From contig CM066290.1 in assembly GCA_033816765.1 (NCBI GenBank), positions 1,612,001 through 1,676,000 of the forward strand: DNA of 64,000 nt, read 5' to 3'. The position numbers were made by a program, and so were the translations under genes. Below the pieces are notes generated by a model. The model had not been told where the DNA came from, did not search any database, and saw only the letters and a program-made list of their open reading frames with translations. This stretch comes from Nothopassalora personata (Eukaryota; Ascomycota; Dothideomycetes; Mycosphaerellales; Mycosphaerellaceae). Below are positions 32,402 to 43,079 of this stretch, piece after piece (position 1 is the first letter of the stretch; each line of letters starts with the position of its first letter).

Positions 32402-32405
32402 CTAG

Positions 32406-35310
32406 TCTATCGTTACGCCCGGCTAGCTCGAGCATAGCGCTTACTAGTACTGTTACTAGGCTCACCCGCCTACCTTAGACCTTATTCGAGTCCCTTCGCC
32501 TACCGGACAACGTTAAGCATGTCCTTACTAACACGAATACGCCGAAGTCCGCCGCTAATGTTATGTTCCGAGAGCTTAGTCCTTAGAAGCGGGTTAAGGT
32601 GTTAAAGGACTTCTATAAGGGCTTCGAGAAGGTATTCGAAGACTGCTCCGTCTAGGTTAACCTATTTTTTAAGGAAGTTAAGGGCGGTATAGGTAAGAGC
32701 TACTAGGATAAATTCCTTAGTAATAAAAGAAGCTCGATGTCTTGTTTCCTATCGTCGGTAAGATTCGTAAGACCGGTTTAGAGATTCGTAACCGAGAGAA
32801 GACTCTTCGAGCTACGCTTACCCGCTACTAGCTATAGTAGATAGACAATAAGATTCTTAATCGACGCGTTATCTCCGAGCTTTACAGTACTAACAGCGGG
32901 CGCCGCTAGTTTACGGCCTTCATTAATAAGTACCTAGACTATAGTAGGGCTATTAGTAGGATTGAGAGGGTATTAATCTAGCGTATAAGGATCGGCCGTA
33001 AGGGCATAGATCGTAAGCGAATTCTAGAGCCTAGTAATCTTACTCGGTGCGATAGGGAGGCTAAAGCACGTAGCATTAATCCGTAGTCCGCTAAGAGTAG
33101 GGAGATTATTAGAAGATACCGCCTAGCCGTCTATAAGGATAGCCTTCTATACTTTATAGAGGGTACTATTACTAAGAAGTCCGCGTCCCTAGAGGATAGT
33201 ATAGATCAACCTAGACTATCTAGCTAGTGACAGCCTTAGCTACGTTAGCTACTACCGGGTAGTAAAGGTAAAGGACGTGTAAAGAGTACTACGCTAACTC
33301 TACTAGCCTCTACCTAGCCTATAGTCCTATCGAGAGGCGGTCGTAAGTCGAGTTGACTTAAGTAGCTCCGTATAGGCGAGAGCATAGGTAAGGGCATAAC
33401 TGCGCCTACTTAATCCTCGCCTAACCGAACGCTAGACGGCGTACCTATACGCGAAGGCAGTCCGCTAGGTACACCGGTTAGCACCCTACGATCTACTCCG
33501 GCCCTAACTAAGAATAGTAATCCGATACTTACTATGTTACCTTCGGCTATAATTAGGGATGTATTAGTCTTTAAGGATTAGATCCTATAAGAAGACGAGG
33601 CCCTCCGGATTAAGCGCGCTAACTGCACCTATAATAAGCGGTACTGTAGCATTAAGTTTAGAAACTCGATTAATGTAGATAGCATTAACTAGCTACCTAA
33701 GTACCGGATAGCGGGCCTTAAGATGCTCGAATATACTATCTCGGACGTTCTTAAGAGGGATAGTAAGGTTAGCGCTATAATGTACGATTAGTATATTCGA
33801 GATTTCTACTATAAGGCCCTCTACTTCGTTACGAATCCCGGTATTACCGCTAATACCCTATGTAAGCGCGCGCTTAAGGTCTAAGACTAGCTCTTTAAAG
33901 GTAAGAGTTTTTTAGCTATTAAGGTAAAGAATGGGTCGTGGTTTCGCCCTAATAAGCGTAGTTAGAAGACTATTAACCCACTTAGCTACCTCCGTGTTCG
34001 AGGTAAAGTCGGCACTACGAGTAGCATCGTTACGTATACTAACTATAACTAGATCCTCGACAAATTCGGCATTAATGAAGCTAACTAAGCCGATCTTAAT
34101 AGTACCGGTACCTATATTAATAGTAACATGCTATACTAGTATAATAACGCTAAACTAGTACCGCGGGTTAAATTAGTTAGAGAAATAATAAGTCGAGAAT
34201 TCGACGTGTACCGATAGCACCTACGAGAATTAAATAAGGTTAGTAACGGCGGCGTCTACTAGAACATGTAGTATTCTCTAAGCTAATAGATTATACGATA
34301 AGACCCCGGGCTATAGCTCTTATAAGTAGCGCTACACCCTTAACACTATACTCGGTTTATCTCCTTCTCTAGGCCTACGATTTTTAGCTTTAATAGGGCT
34401 TATTAGGGGGGTGACGCGAACACTATAGTGTAGTATACTAGGGTCAACTTAAACCTCGAAATTGAAAACTATTAGACTAGTAACCGGCTTAACATGCTAT
34501 ACTCTCTTAACTTAGAGGGTACTAGTGGGCCGGAGTTTTTACACGGTTTTTATAAGAAAGGGAATGCTAGAGAGTTTATCTAGTAGTGCTAGATTAACGA
34601 CTGTATAGAAGACGGCCGATTTAAGCGTTTCTTCTCGGTTAGGGTCTAGAATTACCTAAGCAAGAATAGCATTAGCTAGTTTAGAGAGGACCTAAGCGCT
34701 AGGCAAATGCGGGTAACTACTATAGGCGTTCTAATAAGGTAGGCCGTACATAAGAAGACGCTACGTTAGATTAACCCTTACTTTATCGAGATCCGCGACG
34801 ATAACTATCTTAAACTCTAGCGAAGCTAGAGCATACACTAGGTAATGGACCTCTATCGTGACTTTAAGACGCTAAGTAAGAGCGCTATAGGGTTTAAGTA
34901 TCGACGCCTAGTACCCGGCCACCCTTTTCCTACGGCCGTATACCTTAGTGGCATTAGCCCTCTGTCCGATGCCCTAGCGGGTTTAAAGTCTTAGAACGAC
35001 AACGAAGTCATCCTTAATGCTAGAAGGTGGCTTAATGCTACGGTCCGCCTAGACTCGGAGCTCTTCTATAAGAAGATACATAATTAGCGCGTCCGAGCTA
35101 TAAAATTGATAGATAAGTAGCTTAGCTTAGTTACTACTCTCGAGTAGATATACTTTATAAGCGAAGGGCGTAATAAGAGCTTCTTCCGTAACTACTATAG
35201 GAACTTTACTAGCTAGCTACTTAGGGACGCGTCTAGTAAGACTAGTGTTAGCTACGACAACGAGTGGGTCTAGATAAAGGAGTTGTGTAAGACTAAGTAG
35301 AACTAAGTAG
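32406..35310 (+). pseudogene. ORF3 of T4, RIP-damaged (main part; start at 20756)
   Basis: Colinear with ORF3 of T6 after the insertion of T6 at codon 6. The original ATG at 20756 is now ATA. Most Trp and Gln codons are TAG, but CGA is kept at 34617-34619 where T6 has TGA. It confirms that the family's ORF3 was one continuous gene of about 967 codons. Confidence 0.88.
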
Positions 35311-35911
35311 TTAGTGCGGGTCTATAGGCTCCTAGTTTCTAGTTAATTTCCGGCTACAGCTGTAGCCTATAGGATTCTAGTTCTGATTCTAGTTCTAATT
35401 CTAGTTCTAATTCTAGTTCTAATGCTTCGGGTACAGGTGCTTCTAGTCCTTAGATCTTACTTGTTTCTTATAGTTACTTATCCTCCCTTAACTTACCTTC
35501 TAGCTACGCGGTAGACTCGTCTTTAGATTTATTAGGTTACTAGTACTAACGCTTACTTGTCTTATAAGTGGCGTTTACGTTATTCGACTATCTAGCCCGC
35601 TCGATTAATACTAACATAGCTATCTATTCCCTCGCTAGTTTCGTAGCATACGTTAGTGTAGTACAACGGATGCGAGTCGCGGTTATTAACGTTATTATTA
35701 CGGTCTCTATTAGAAGGATCCTTTCAATCTTCATAAACTGTCGCTAGTAGGCCCTAGGACTGCCTAACATCTTATATGTTAAGCTAAATAGTAGGGTGAG
35801 CTACTATACTACTATAAGACTACCTTAGCTTATAGCGACTAACTAAGCTACCTATAATGCCCGGGCTTACTACTTTAGAACCTAAGGACAGGTTCGTAAT
35901 AGGGGAGGATA
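35311..35911 (+). other. 3' untranslated region of T4
   Basis: About 600 bases without a gene, RIP-damaged equivalent of 31551-32023 but about 130 bases longer, with a longer TTCTAG-type microsatellite (35385-35430) and a purine tract before 35912. Confidence 0.6.
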
Positions 35912-36306
35912 TATTAACGACTAATTAGTTGTGTTAACCTTAGGTTTAGTTATATCGACCTTAGGTTTAGAGGGGGGGGGTCCCTTAGGTCTAACTTGCC
36001 CTAATTTCATTTAGGTTTAATTAGACATTTAGGTGAGCTAGCGGGACTAGTATAGCTATTAAGATATATACTACGTAGTTAAGCATTGTAAGCGTAGCAT
36101 TAAGGTAACAATTCAATTTATACCTCTCGAGTAGAGGGCATAGGGGTTTAGGTCCGCCAATCCTCTTGTTTTATCTAGCTACTACGCTACTCGTCACGTG
36201 ACCTAATTTCACGGTCCCGGGACCGGTAAATACCTCTACTTACATAAGCGCCGCTCTACACTACCACAACTCGGATAGGCCTACATCGGGTGATTAGTAG
36301 ACATTA
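35912..36306 (+). repeat. 3' LTR of T4
   Basis: 395 bp, RIP-damaged. Palindrome core 36211-36226 and CACGTG at about 36195 are intact. Confidence 0.85.
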
Positions 36307-36310
36307 GTAG

Positions 36311-37020
36311 GCTAAGTAGCTTACAGTTAAAAAATTCGTAGCTAATAATAGTATCTACCTAACGCTACGGATAAGTCCGTTCGAGATAGCGTACGGTTAG
36401 CGACCTAAGATTACCCCTATACTAACTAGATCTCGAGACGAGACCTAGGGGGGGAAGTACTAGTAGCAGTAATAGCTACGAGTCGTATACGAAAACTACG
36501 CGCTATACTCGAGGAGCGATAGAAGGCTATAGTAGAAAGCTAGGCTCGCTACTATAATAAGACCTACTAAGCTAAGACCTACCGCGTAGGTAACTTAGTC
36601 CTATTATTAACGAAGAACCTTAAGTTAGCAGTACTAAAGAAGAAGATAGGTCCGAAGTTCATCGGCCTATACCGTATTACGGACGCTATCGGTTTGTAGG
36701 CGTACCGCCTAGCGCTACTAGCCGACTTAAGGCTCTATAACGTCTTCTATATCTCTCTCCTCAAGCCGTATATCGGTAGCGATAAGGATGGACCCGTACC
36801 CACTCTAGCTAATAAGGACGGAGAGTATAAGGTAGAGGCAGTACTAGATAGGCGTAAGCGTAAGGGTAAGCTACAGTATCTAGTCTAGTAGAAGGGCTAG
36901 CTAGAGGAGTATAATAGCTAGGAACCGGCGGAGGGCCTCGCGAATGCGGATCGTATAGTAGCCGACTATAAGGCGTTAAGGAGAAGTAAATAAGACCGGT
37001 ATAGGAGTACTAGAGTATAA
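36311..37020 (+). pseudogene. pol of T3, 3' part with chromodomain, RIP-damaged
   Basis: Resumes the integrase C-terminal region (VKKFVANNSIYLT) and ends in a chromodomain around 36830-36930 (VEAVLDRRKRKGKLQYLV, then KG and EEYNS), the module that targets chromoviruses to marked chromatin. Confidence 0.8.
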
Positions 37021-38360
37021 ATAAAACTTTTCTTAACTATAAATAAAATAAAAGCTAAAGAGTAGCGCGCCTACTAGGGGCTACGTAGAGTAGTAGTAGG
37101 CGAGGAGCCCGCGAGTAGCGTGTGAGGCAAGCGCCTCAGTTGTCGTCGTCGCGTAGTAACTTAGGTAGGAATGCCTAGTCGGCGGCGGTAGTATTAATGT
37201 TCTACGCCTATAGGAACTAGGACTACGGTTAGTAGGGTACACGTATACAAGGAACATACGACTTACGGCGCGGCCGAGTTCGAACAGCCTATTAAGGGCG
37301 CGGTTCTACTCCTACTAGAGCGCGAGGGCGGCGGCAGTAGTAGCGGCGGCGGGGGCACGTATACGGGTCTCCCCGGTACGCTTATACTTATAGGCATTAA
37401 ACTACCTAATAGCCTATAGAAAGGGTTAGCCGAAGCATAGGAGACGTACTAGAGCCCCCCCCCCGCGAGTAGTAGTCGACTCGTAGGAGCGAAGTAGCGA
37501 CTTATCTCCGTAATGTCGTTACCTAGCTAAGTATATAGGCGGATCTACTCTACTAGCTCCTACTACTAGAGATCTATAGGCGCCTAGCCTATTATAGCCG
37601 TAAGGAAGTCGCGCTAGGAGCGCGCGGCGCGTAGGCGGCTTACTAGTAAGGCGATAGCGTAGCTAGTATTAGGCTCGCACTTGTGTCTATTACGCCTATA
37701 GCGGCTACACTTCTTTAAGAGCTCGCCGGTAGTAACACTATTATAGTTATTAGCTTCGTCTAGTAAGTAGTTAGTATACGAATCGTAGGCGGCGTACGTA
37801 GAGACTTACTCTTAACGAAGTATAGGAGGTACCGTATATATATATTAATCCTCTACGAGAGCTTAGTAGCGGGCGAGGGCGTTAGTAGCTACGAGGGGGA
37901 TGCTAGTCGCTTACGACCACTAGGCGTTCTAGGTACGTCGCGTACTAGAGCCGCCTAGCGGCGCTCGTCTTCTAAGGTGCTAGTAGTACTATCGCTACTA
38001 ATACTACGGGAGGAGGCGGAGCGGCTAGAGGACGGAGGCGAGGAGGGCCTATTAGACATAATAATAATAATGCTAGCGAGGCGCTTACGGTAAGGGTGCG
38101 GTACGGGTACGTAGTAGTAGTATAACGGAGGTAGTACGCTAGGGAACGTACTAGGAGAATAGGGCTAGGTTAGGCTAGAGTTTTATACCCCTAACTAGCT
38201 ACATCGGTATAGTAACTAAGCCTCACTTACCTATACCTATATAACGATACGTACGTAACCCGTATATAGGCCGTATAGTAACTATAGTTCTAGAAGTACG
38301 TAGGAACCTCTACGTAGCAACTAGCGAGCTAAGGACAGCTCGTACGGGAGGGGAGGCAAT
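37021..38360 (-). pseudogene. Antisense zinc-cluster ORF region of T3, RIP-damaged
   Basis: On the minus strand around 37770-37640 an open stretch reads DEANNYNSVTTGELLKKCSRYRRNRHKC. The end is a CX2CX6C half-site with its second Cys changed to Tyr by RIP. It lies between pol and the 3' LTR on the opposite strand, as in T1. The limits of the gene and any introns cannot be set, and the rest of this 1.3-kb stretch shows nothing else I recognise. Confidence 0.5.
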
Positions 38361-38556
38361 TGTAAGGGGTAGCCTAGTAGCTAACCCTTACATGTAGCCT
38401 TATATATAATATACGGTCGCGACCGGCTACTAAGCCGCACGTAATACGTTTACGTACACCTTACGACGCGCGATGCGTCTTAAACAAAAGGTAAGAATTA
38501 GTTCATCTACGACTAGTAGGTCGTAGGCGTACTATACATTACGACATCCCTTAACA
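38361..38556 (+). repeat. 3' LTR of T3
   Basis: 196 bp, TGTAAGGGG...TTAACA, followed by the CGTCG duplication. Confidence 0.9.
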
Positions 38557-41500
38557 CGTCGTATCGTAGTCGTATCCGTTTTCCTTACTATAGCTATTTA
38601 CCGGTCCCGGGACCGGTAAATTAAAGTCCGAGGTTTCTCCGAGATAGTGCGAGAACCTTACCGATTTAGTTAAATCCGGCTTTAGTAAGTCGGGAGGTTA
38701 AGCGCCGTAACTTAACCTACCCTTCCATTTCCCGATGCTTTTAACAGTTCTTAAAGGGTCTTATACCTGTCCGAGCTAACTAGGGTAGTAAACATAACAC
38801 TTTTACCTTTACGGCTAGTAATAGTCCCCTCCTATAAACTATTATCGTAGTTACGGGCAGTAAGCCGCACCTTACGGGCCTACGGACGTCCTAGGATTAT
38901 TAGTAAGTTTAGATCCGAGGAGATAAACATGTCTACTTAGTAGTAAACCCTAAATACCTAAACATCTAAATTGCCTATGACACCTTTAAACTAGGCCCGC
39001 CCTCTAGCACCTCGAAAGGTAAGCTAAGTACTCGACATTACTAGTAACCTAAACCTATAAGCGTTCCTCTAGCCGATAATATTTACCTCGGAACCCTTAT
39101 TAATTAGGTACCTAATCTAGTTCTTGTTTATCCCGAACTCCGCTACTACCTAAGGACTAGGGACTATAGTAAAGTTATTAAGGATACTAGAGAGCCCGAT
39201 TTTCTTAACGTCCTTATATAGCTTAGTAGTAGGGACCGTACCCTGAGAGTAAAGCATAGTTAAATACACTCCGATATACTAGGCCTAACTATCTTCGCGG
39301 AAGACCTCCTTATTATACTTAGGTTTATCTTTATAGGTAACTACTTATCTAGTACAAACCTTAGGGTTCTTTCCTATAAGACGTCGTACTATAGCGAGCT
39401 TCTCCTAAAGAGCGGGGGTGTTAGTAACGCGACCGAAGAGGGTAGCCTCGAACTAGCGACTATATCGAAACTAATCTTAGGCGTTTATATTAGGAAACGT
39501 TATCTAGAGGATCTAATTAATCTAGTAGATAATACCCTCTTCCTTTATAACCGGACTATTACTAGCTAAACTATATTATCGGACGTAGTTATTAATCCTT
39601 ATAGTCTTAGTATTCTATATACGCTTCCTTTATACGAAGGGGGCGTTTACGGGACTAATAGGCATATCCTTAGGCAGTCCTTTATTAGCATCGTTCCCTA
39701 GTCTATTCACTTAGGCATTATTTCCCCTTCCTAGGGTTACCCCGGATTCGGCTAATAATTAAGTTTCGCTTATTTAAGCACTAACTTCGTTAATTATTTT
39801 AACCTCCTACTAGTTAATCTTAGCTTACCGGATCTTCTGTTCTAATTATAGGCAAACTTTCTTAGTAGCCTTAGCTCGGGCTCGTAGATCCTAGGCTAAG
39901 GACCGGGTCCTCGGGTACGGATTCTTTAGAATGCCTACGGGTGCCTTCCCTTTCACTTTATTAGACTATATAGGATAGGTAGATACCTCGTTAAGCTCGC
40001 CTAAGTCGATCGCCTACTCCGCTTTACCTTCTCCGAATAAGATCTAATACGTCCTAGTAGCCTTCTCCGTTTAGCTAGACCGTGCGTCCTAAGGGCTATA
40101 CTCTATTAAATGCTTAAAGTTAGGAGGGGGCTTAGAATAATTAGGAGGCGTGACCTTAGTTACCCTAGTATAGTCCCTACCTATCTATTACTTACGTAGT
40201 ACGGGAATCTTATACTAGTTATTAAACTCGATCGGTCTATAATGTTCTTCGAGTAGAGGGAGTATATAGAGTAGTTTCGGTTTACTATAGTCCCTCCGAA
40301 AGTTAAACTTAGTAGGACGTGGATCGCCTTCTTTCCCTAGATACTACTAGTTGTTCGGGGCGAGGTATACGTAGCCCCGGGATATTAAGGACCTTATCGC
40401 CCTATAATTACTAGCCTAGTGCTTCGAACTGCTATAGTTGTAGTAACAACTATCTATCGCTTTAGACTGTTCGCGATTCTACGATAGGGGACGCTATATT
40501 ACGTAAACCTATAGTTTAGTGTCTAGGTCGTGCCTCTCCGGTTATATAGAGCGTTAGTTCTCGCTTAGGTAGAAGGTACCCGCGTCCGTAACGCGACCGC
40601 GCTAGTATATACGTATACTTATTTTAGCTACCTTCTAGATTAGGTTATTATTAATAACAGTCCTAGAGGTAGCCTTCTCAAGCGTATTAATTTTAGGCTT
40701 AAGGCGCGGTATTTACTTCACGACTAAGCGGTGTAGCTAAGGCAAAGTAAGAGGGAAATCTATATGTATAGCTTTCTATCCCTCCTTACTATCTACGATA
40801 CTAGTAGCTTTATCGAGGATCCTCTAAAAGTCCCTAAACTTCTTAGGCTACTTCGGGTGAAGCCCGTAAGCCTTATAGACCGCTTTCGCGACCGCCTCTA
40901 GCAATCCCTAAAGGAGAAGGCAACTCCGGGAGCTATTATCTAAATCCTTAGGTTCAATTAGGTTACTTAAGGATATAAATAGGCGGATGAATTCCTTTAC
41001 ATCTTATTCTTTAGGCCTCTTACCTTACTGCGCCCTAACAATCTCCTTAAGATATTCCCGACTCCCTAACATCGAGTAGGCGTTAAACCTTAAGAACTCT
41101 AATAAGAACGCCCTCCTAAAACGTGCCTTATTAGTAAACCACCTAGGCAGTCTTATAACTACGCGCCGGATAGTAGTTTCGTAATTGCGCTTAAACCTAC
41201 CCTAGAAATCATCCTTCTTAATAGATGCCGAGGCGGATACTAGTCTATTAGGTCGCTAAACCGCTCCTAGAACTTAGCAGCATTAGTGCTATTAAAGAAC
41301 GGATTCTTAGCACCTCCTAGAGGTAGAAAGCGAGGGCTAGCGTTTTCTATTACTACTACTAATCGTCTAAAGAGGGCAGTTATAGCATCTATTCTAATTG
41401 TACTGTTCGTTTCTACACCTATACCCAATTTAGCGGCGCTAGTCCCGCTTCTCCCTTCTTTACTAGATTTAGGTGTTTCCCCTTCCTCCGATTCCTCTAT

Positions 41501-41811
41501 CCCCTTATAAGGGATAGAATCCCTATAGACCCCTTCCATTTTCGTAGGGTTTATAGGCTGTTCGTAGCCCCTGCCTATGTCGGTAAAGGTACTAAGTTTT
41601 TCTAGTAATGTAGCCGTATCCATTATTACGTAGTACTTACTTTAGAATGTACTAATACTAGTTGTTACTCAATAGGACCTTGTAACCGTAATTGTTGCTA
41701 AATACCTTAGACCTTAAGTCTTTTCGACCTTAGTCGACCTTAACCGTAAACCTTAACCTTAAACCTTAACCTTAAGTAATAACCTTAACCGTAAACCTTA
41801 GACCTTAAACC
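38557..41811 (-). mobile_element. T2, middle piece: RIP-damaged gag and leader of the ORF3 family
   Basis: Reverse complement of the T6 region from early pol to leader. The palindrome core is at 38601-38616, the gag stop/hairpin equivalent near 38690-38730, and the gag ATG at 41623. The first 118 codons translate identically to those of T4, and the same missing G is present near 41229. Interrupted on the left by T3 and on the right by T7. Confidence 0.88.
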
Positions 41812-42244
41812 TGTTATTGTCTCGTTCTAGGGCTAGTCTTAAAGGAGAGATAAGTTAAGTCACGTAGCGGTATTCTTTAGAGAGGCTAAAGTAAGCTAAG
41901 CGAAGATAAATAATAGGAATAAGAGTTGTATTCTAATTAGTAAGATAGTAACATAAGTTAAACGCATTAGAACTATAAGGGTTTCTTAGCGTTCCTAAAT
42001 ATAAAGGAGGCTCGTATGCTATCCGGTGTTAGGCGTCCGTCTATCTATTCGACCGGTCGCCTAGTCGTGTAGTCGTATACGTCTATACGCTACTTCTACG
42101 GTCGTGTTCGACTATATACTAAGCGCGTAGTCGTGTACGTAACCCGAACGTAGGGTCCCTTCCTCTTCCTAGCGATTAGTTCTTATCTTCTAATTCTTCC
42201 TCCCTATACTACGTCCTATACCGTCCTTTATCCGAACCGTAACA
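41812..42244 (-). repeat. 3' LTR of T7
   Basis: 433 bp. Its reverse complement shares a block near TTTAGGAACGCTAAGAA with the LTRs of T9/T11, so these elements are related. Confidence 0.85.
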
Positions 42245-42329
42245 CTATCCCCCTTCCTACTAAAACTCGTCCTCGAGTTTTCTTTCTTCTCCTATAAGTT
42301 TCTATCTTTTATTACAAGCGGCGAGTAGC

Positions 42330-42900
42330 TAATACGTTAGGAGCGCCGTAAACGTTAAGCACTAGGCATCGAAGCCGAGGGCCGCAAGATGCTATCCCTA
42401 TGTTCTAGTTGCCGAAAGGCTAGAGTGCTTAAAGGAAAGAAGAGTCCTCGTTACGTAGTAGATGTACGTTTTAGGTGTTGTTCGGAGTGCGTTCGTAAGG
42501 GTATTAGGTGTAACGTAACTATTACGTAGACTAAGTAGGAGCGGCTTCGTAACTAGCGTCGAAAGCTAAAGCGAGAGCTTAATAAGGCTAAAGAGAAGGT
42601 AATAGAGGCGATGTTAAAGGTGCATCGTCTTAGGAAACAGCTACGCGTTACTAAGGATAGGGAGGAAAAGGCGATAGCGAAGGATTTTAAGGATCTTCGT
42701 AGTTTACCGGGCGTAGGTATCGATACCTTTTCCGCGCCTTCGTCCTATCTTCTCGTTCCTAAAGGTAGCCCCGAAGAGCTAGAGGGGGTTTTCTAGATGT
42801 CGATTCCTTCCTAGGAGGACCTTTCGATAATTCCGGATAATGCCCTCTAGTTATATCCGATTCTTAAGGAAGCCGTAGCAGCTTCTTCGAGCGCTAGCCC
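42330..42900 (+). pseudogene. Antisense zinc-cluster/coiled-coil ORF of T7, RIP-damaged
   Basis: Translation shows LCSSCRKARVL, then CCSECVRKGIRCN (one exact CX2CX6C), then a charged heptad-rich helix (ERLRNxRRKLKRELNKAKE, then a segment open from 42611 with LRKQLRVTKDREEKAIAK). It ends near 42900. It is opposite to T7 gag-pol and next to the 3' LTR. The helix closely matches that in T11, so the gene is an inherited part of the element. Confidence 0.7.
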
Positions 42901-42973
42901 CTCTAGTAGATAGGTGTTAGTTTCTTATAGGAGATATGTTTATATAAGTTCTCCGTTTCCCTTATTAAACCTA

Positions 42974-43047
42974 GTTATATAGCTTAGTAGTAGAGCGTAA
43001 GCTATCTATACTCTTAAGGTCGTAGGTTCGATTCCTACTCTAGCTAC
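42974..43047 (+). tRNA. Degenerate tRNA-like sequence in T7
   Basis: About 74 bases with a D-arm-like AGCTTAGTAGTAGAGC, and GTAGG-TTCGATT-CCTAC as a perfect T arm. The segment between them is 25 bases, about two longer than usual, and the acceptor stem is weak, so an anticodon cannot be assigned. Probably non-functional after RIP. Confidence 0.4.
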
Positions 43048-43079
43048 TTTCTAGTAGATTAGTCTCTAACGCGGGGGTT

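Larger units (their letters stand above)
10298..36306 (+). mobile_element. T4: RIP-damaged member of the ORF3 retroelement family
   Basis: LTRs at 10298-10694 and 35912-36306, flanked by GTAG at 10294-10297 and 36307-36310. Removing the element restores the integrase reading of T3 (NNxTKxAKxL). Layout matches T6 base for base apart from RIP: LTR, leader, gag, pol, ORF3, LTR. It is split by T5 in gag and by T6 at the start of ORF3. Confidence 0.9.
5959..38556 (+). mobile_element. T3: RIP-damaged chromovirus, with T4 nested inside
   Basis: Bounded by two 196-bp LTRs of the same family (TGTAAGGGG...TTAACA) and flanked by the 5-base duplication CGTCG at 5954-5958 and 38557-38561. Internal coding sequence is on the plus strand and split by T4 at 10297/36307. 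All large frames are closed by TGG to TAG and CAG to TAG changes. CG dinucleotides survive, so mutation was confined to CpA contexts. Confidence 0.9.
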
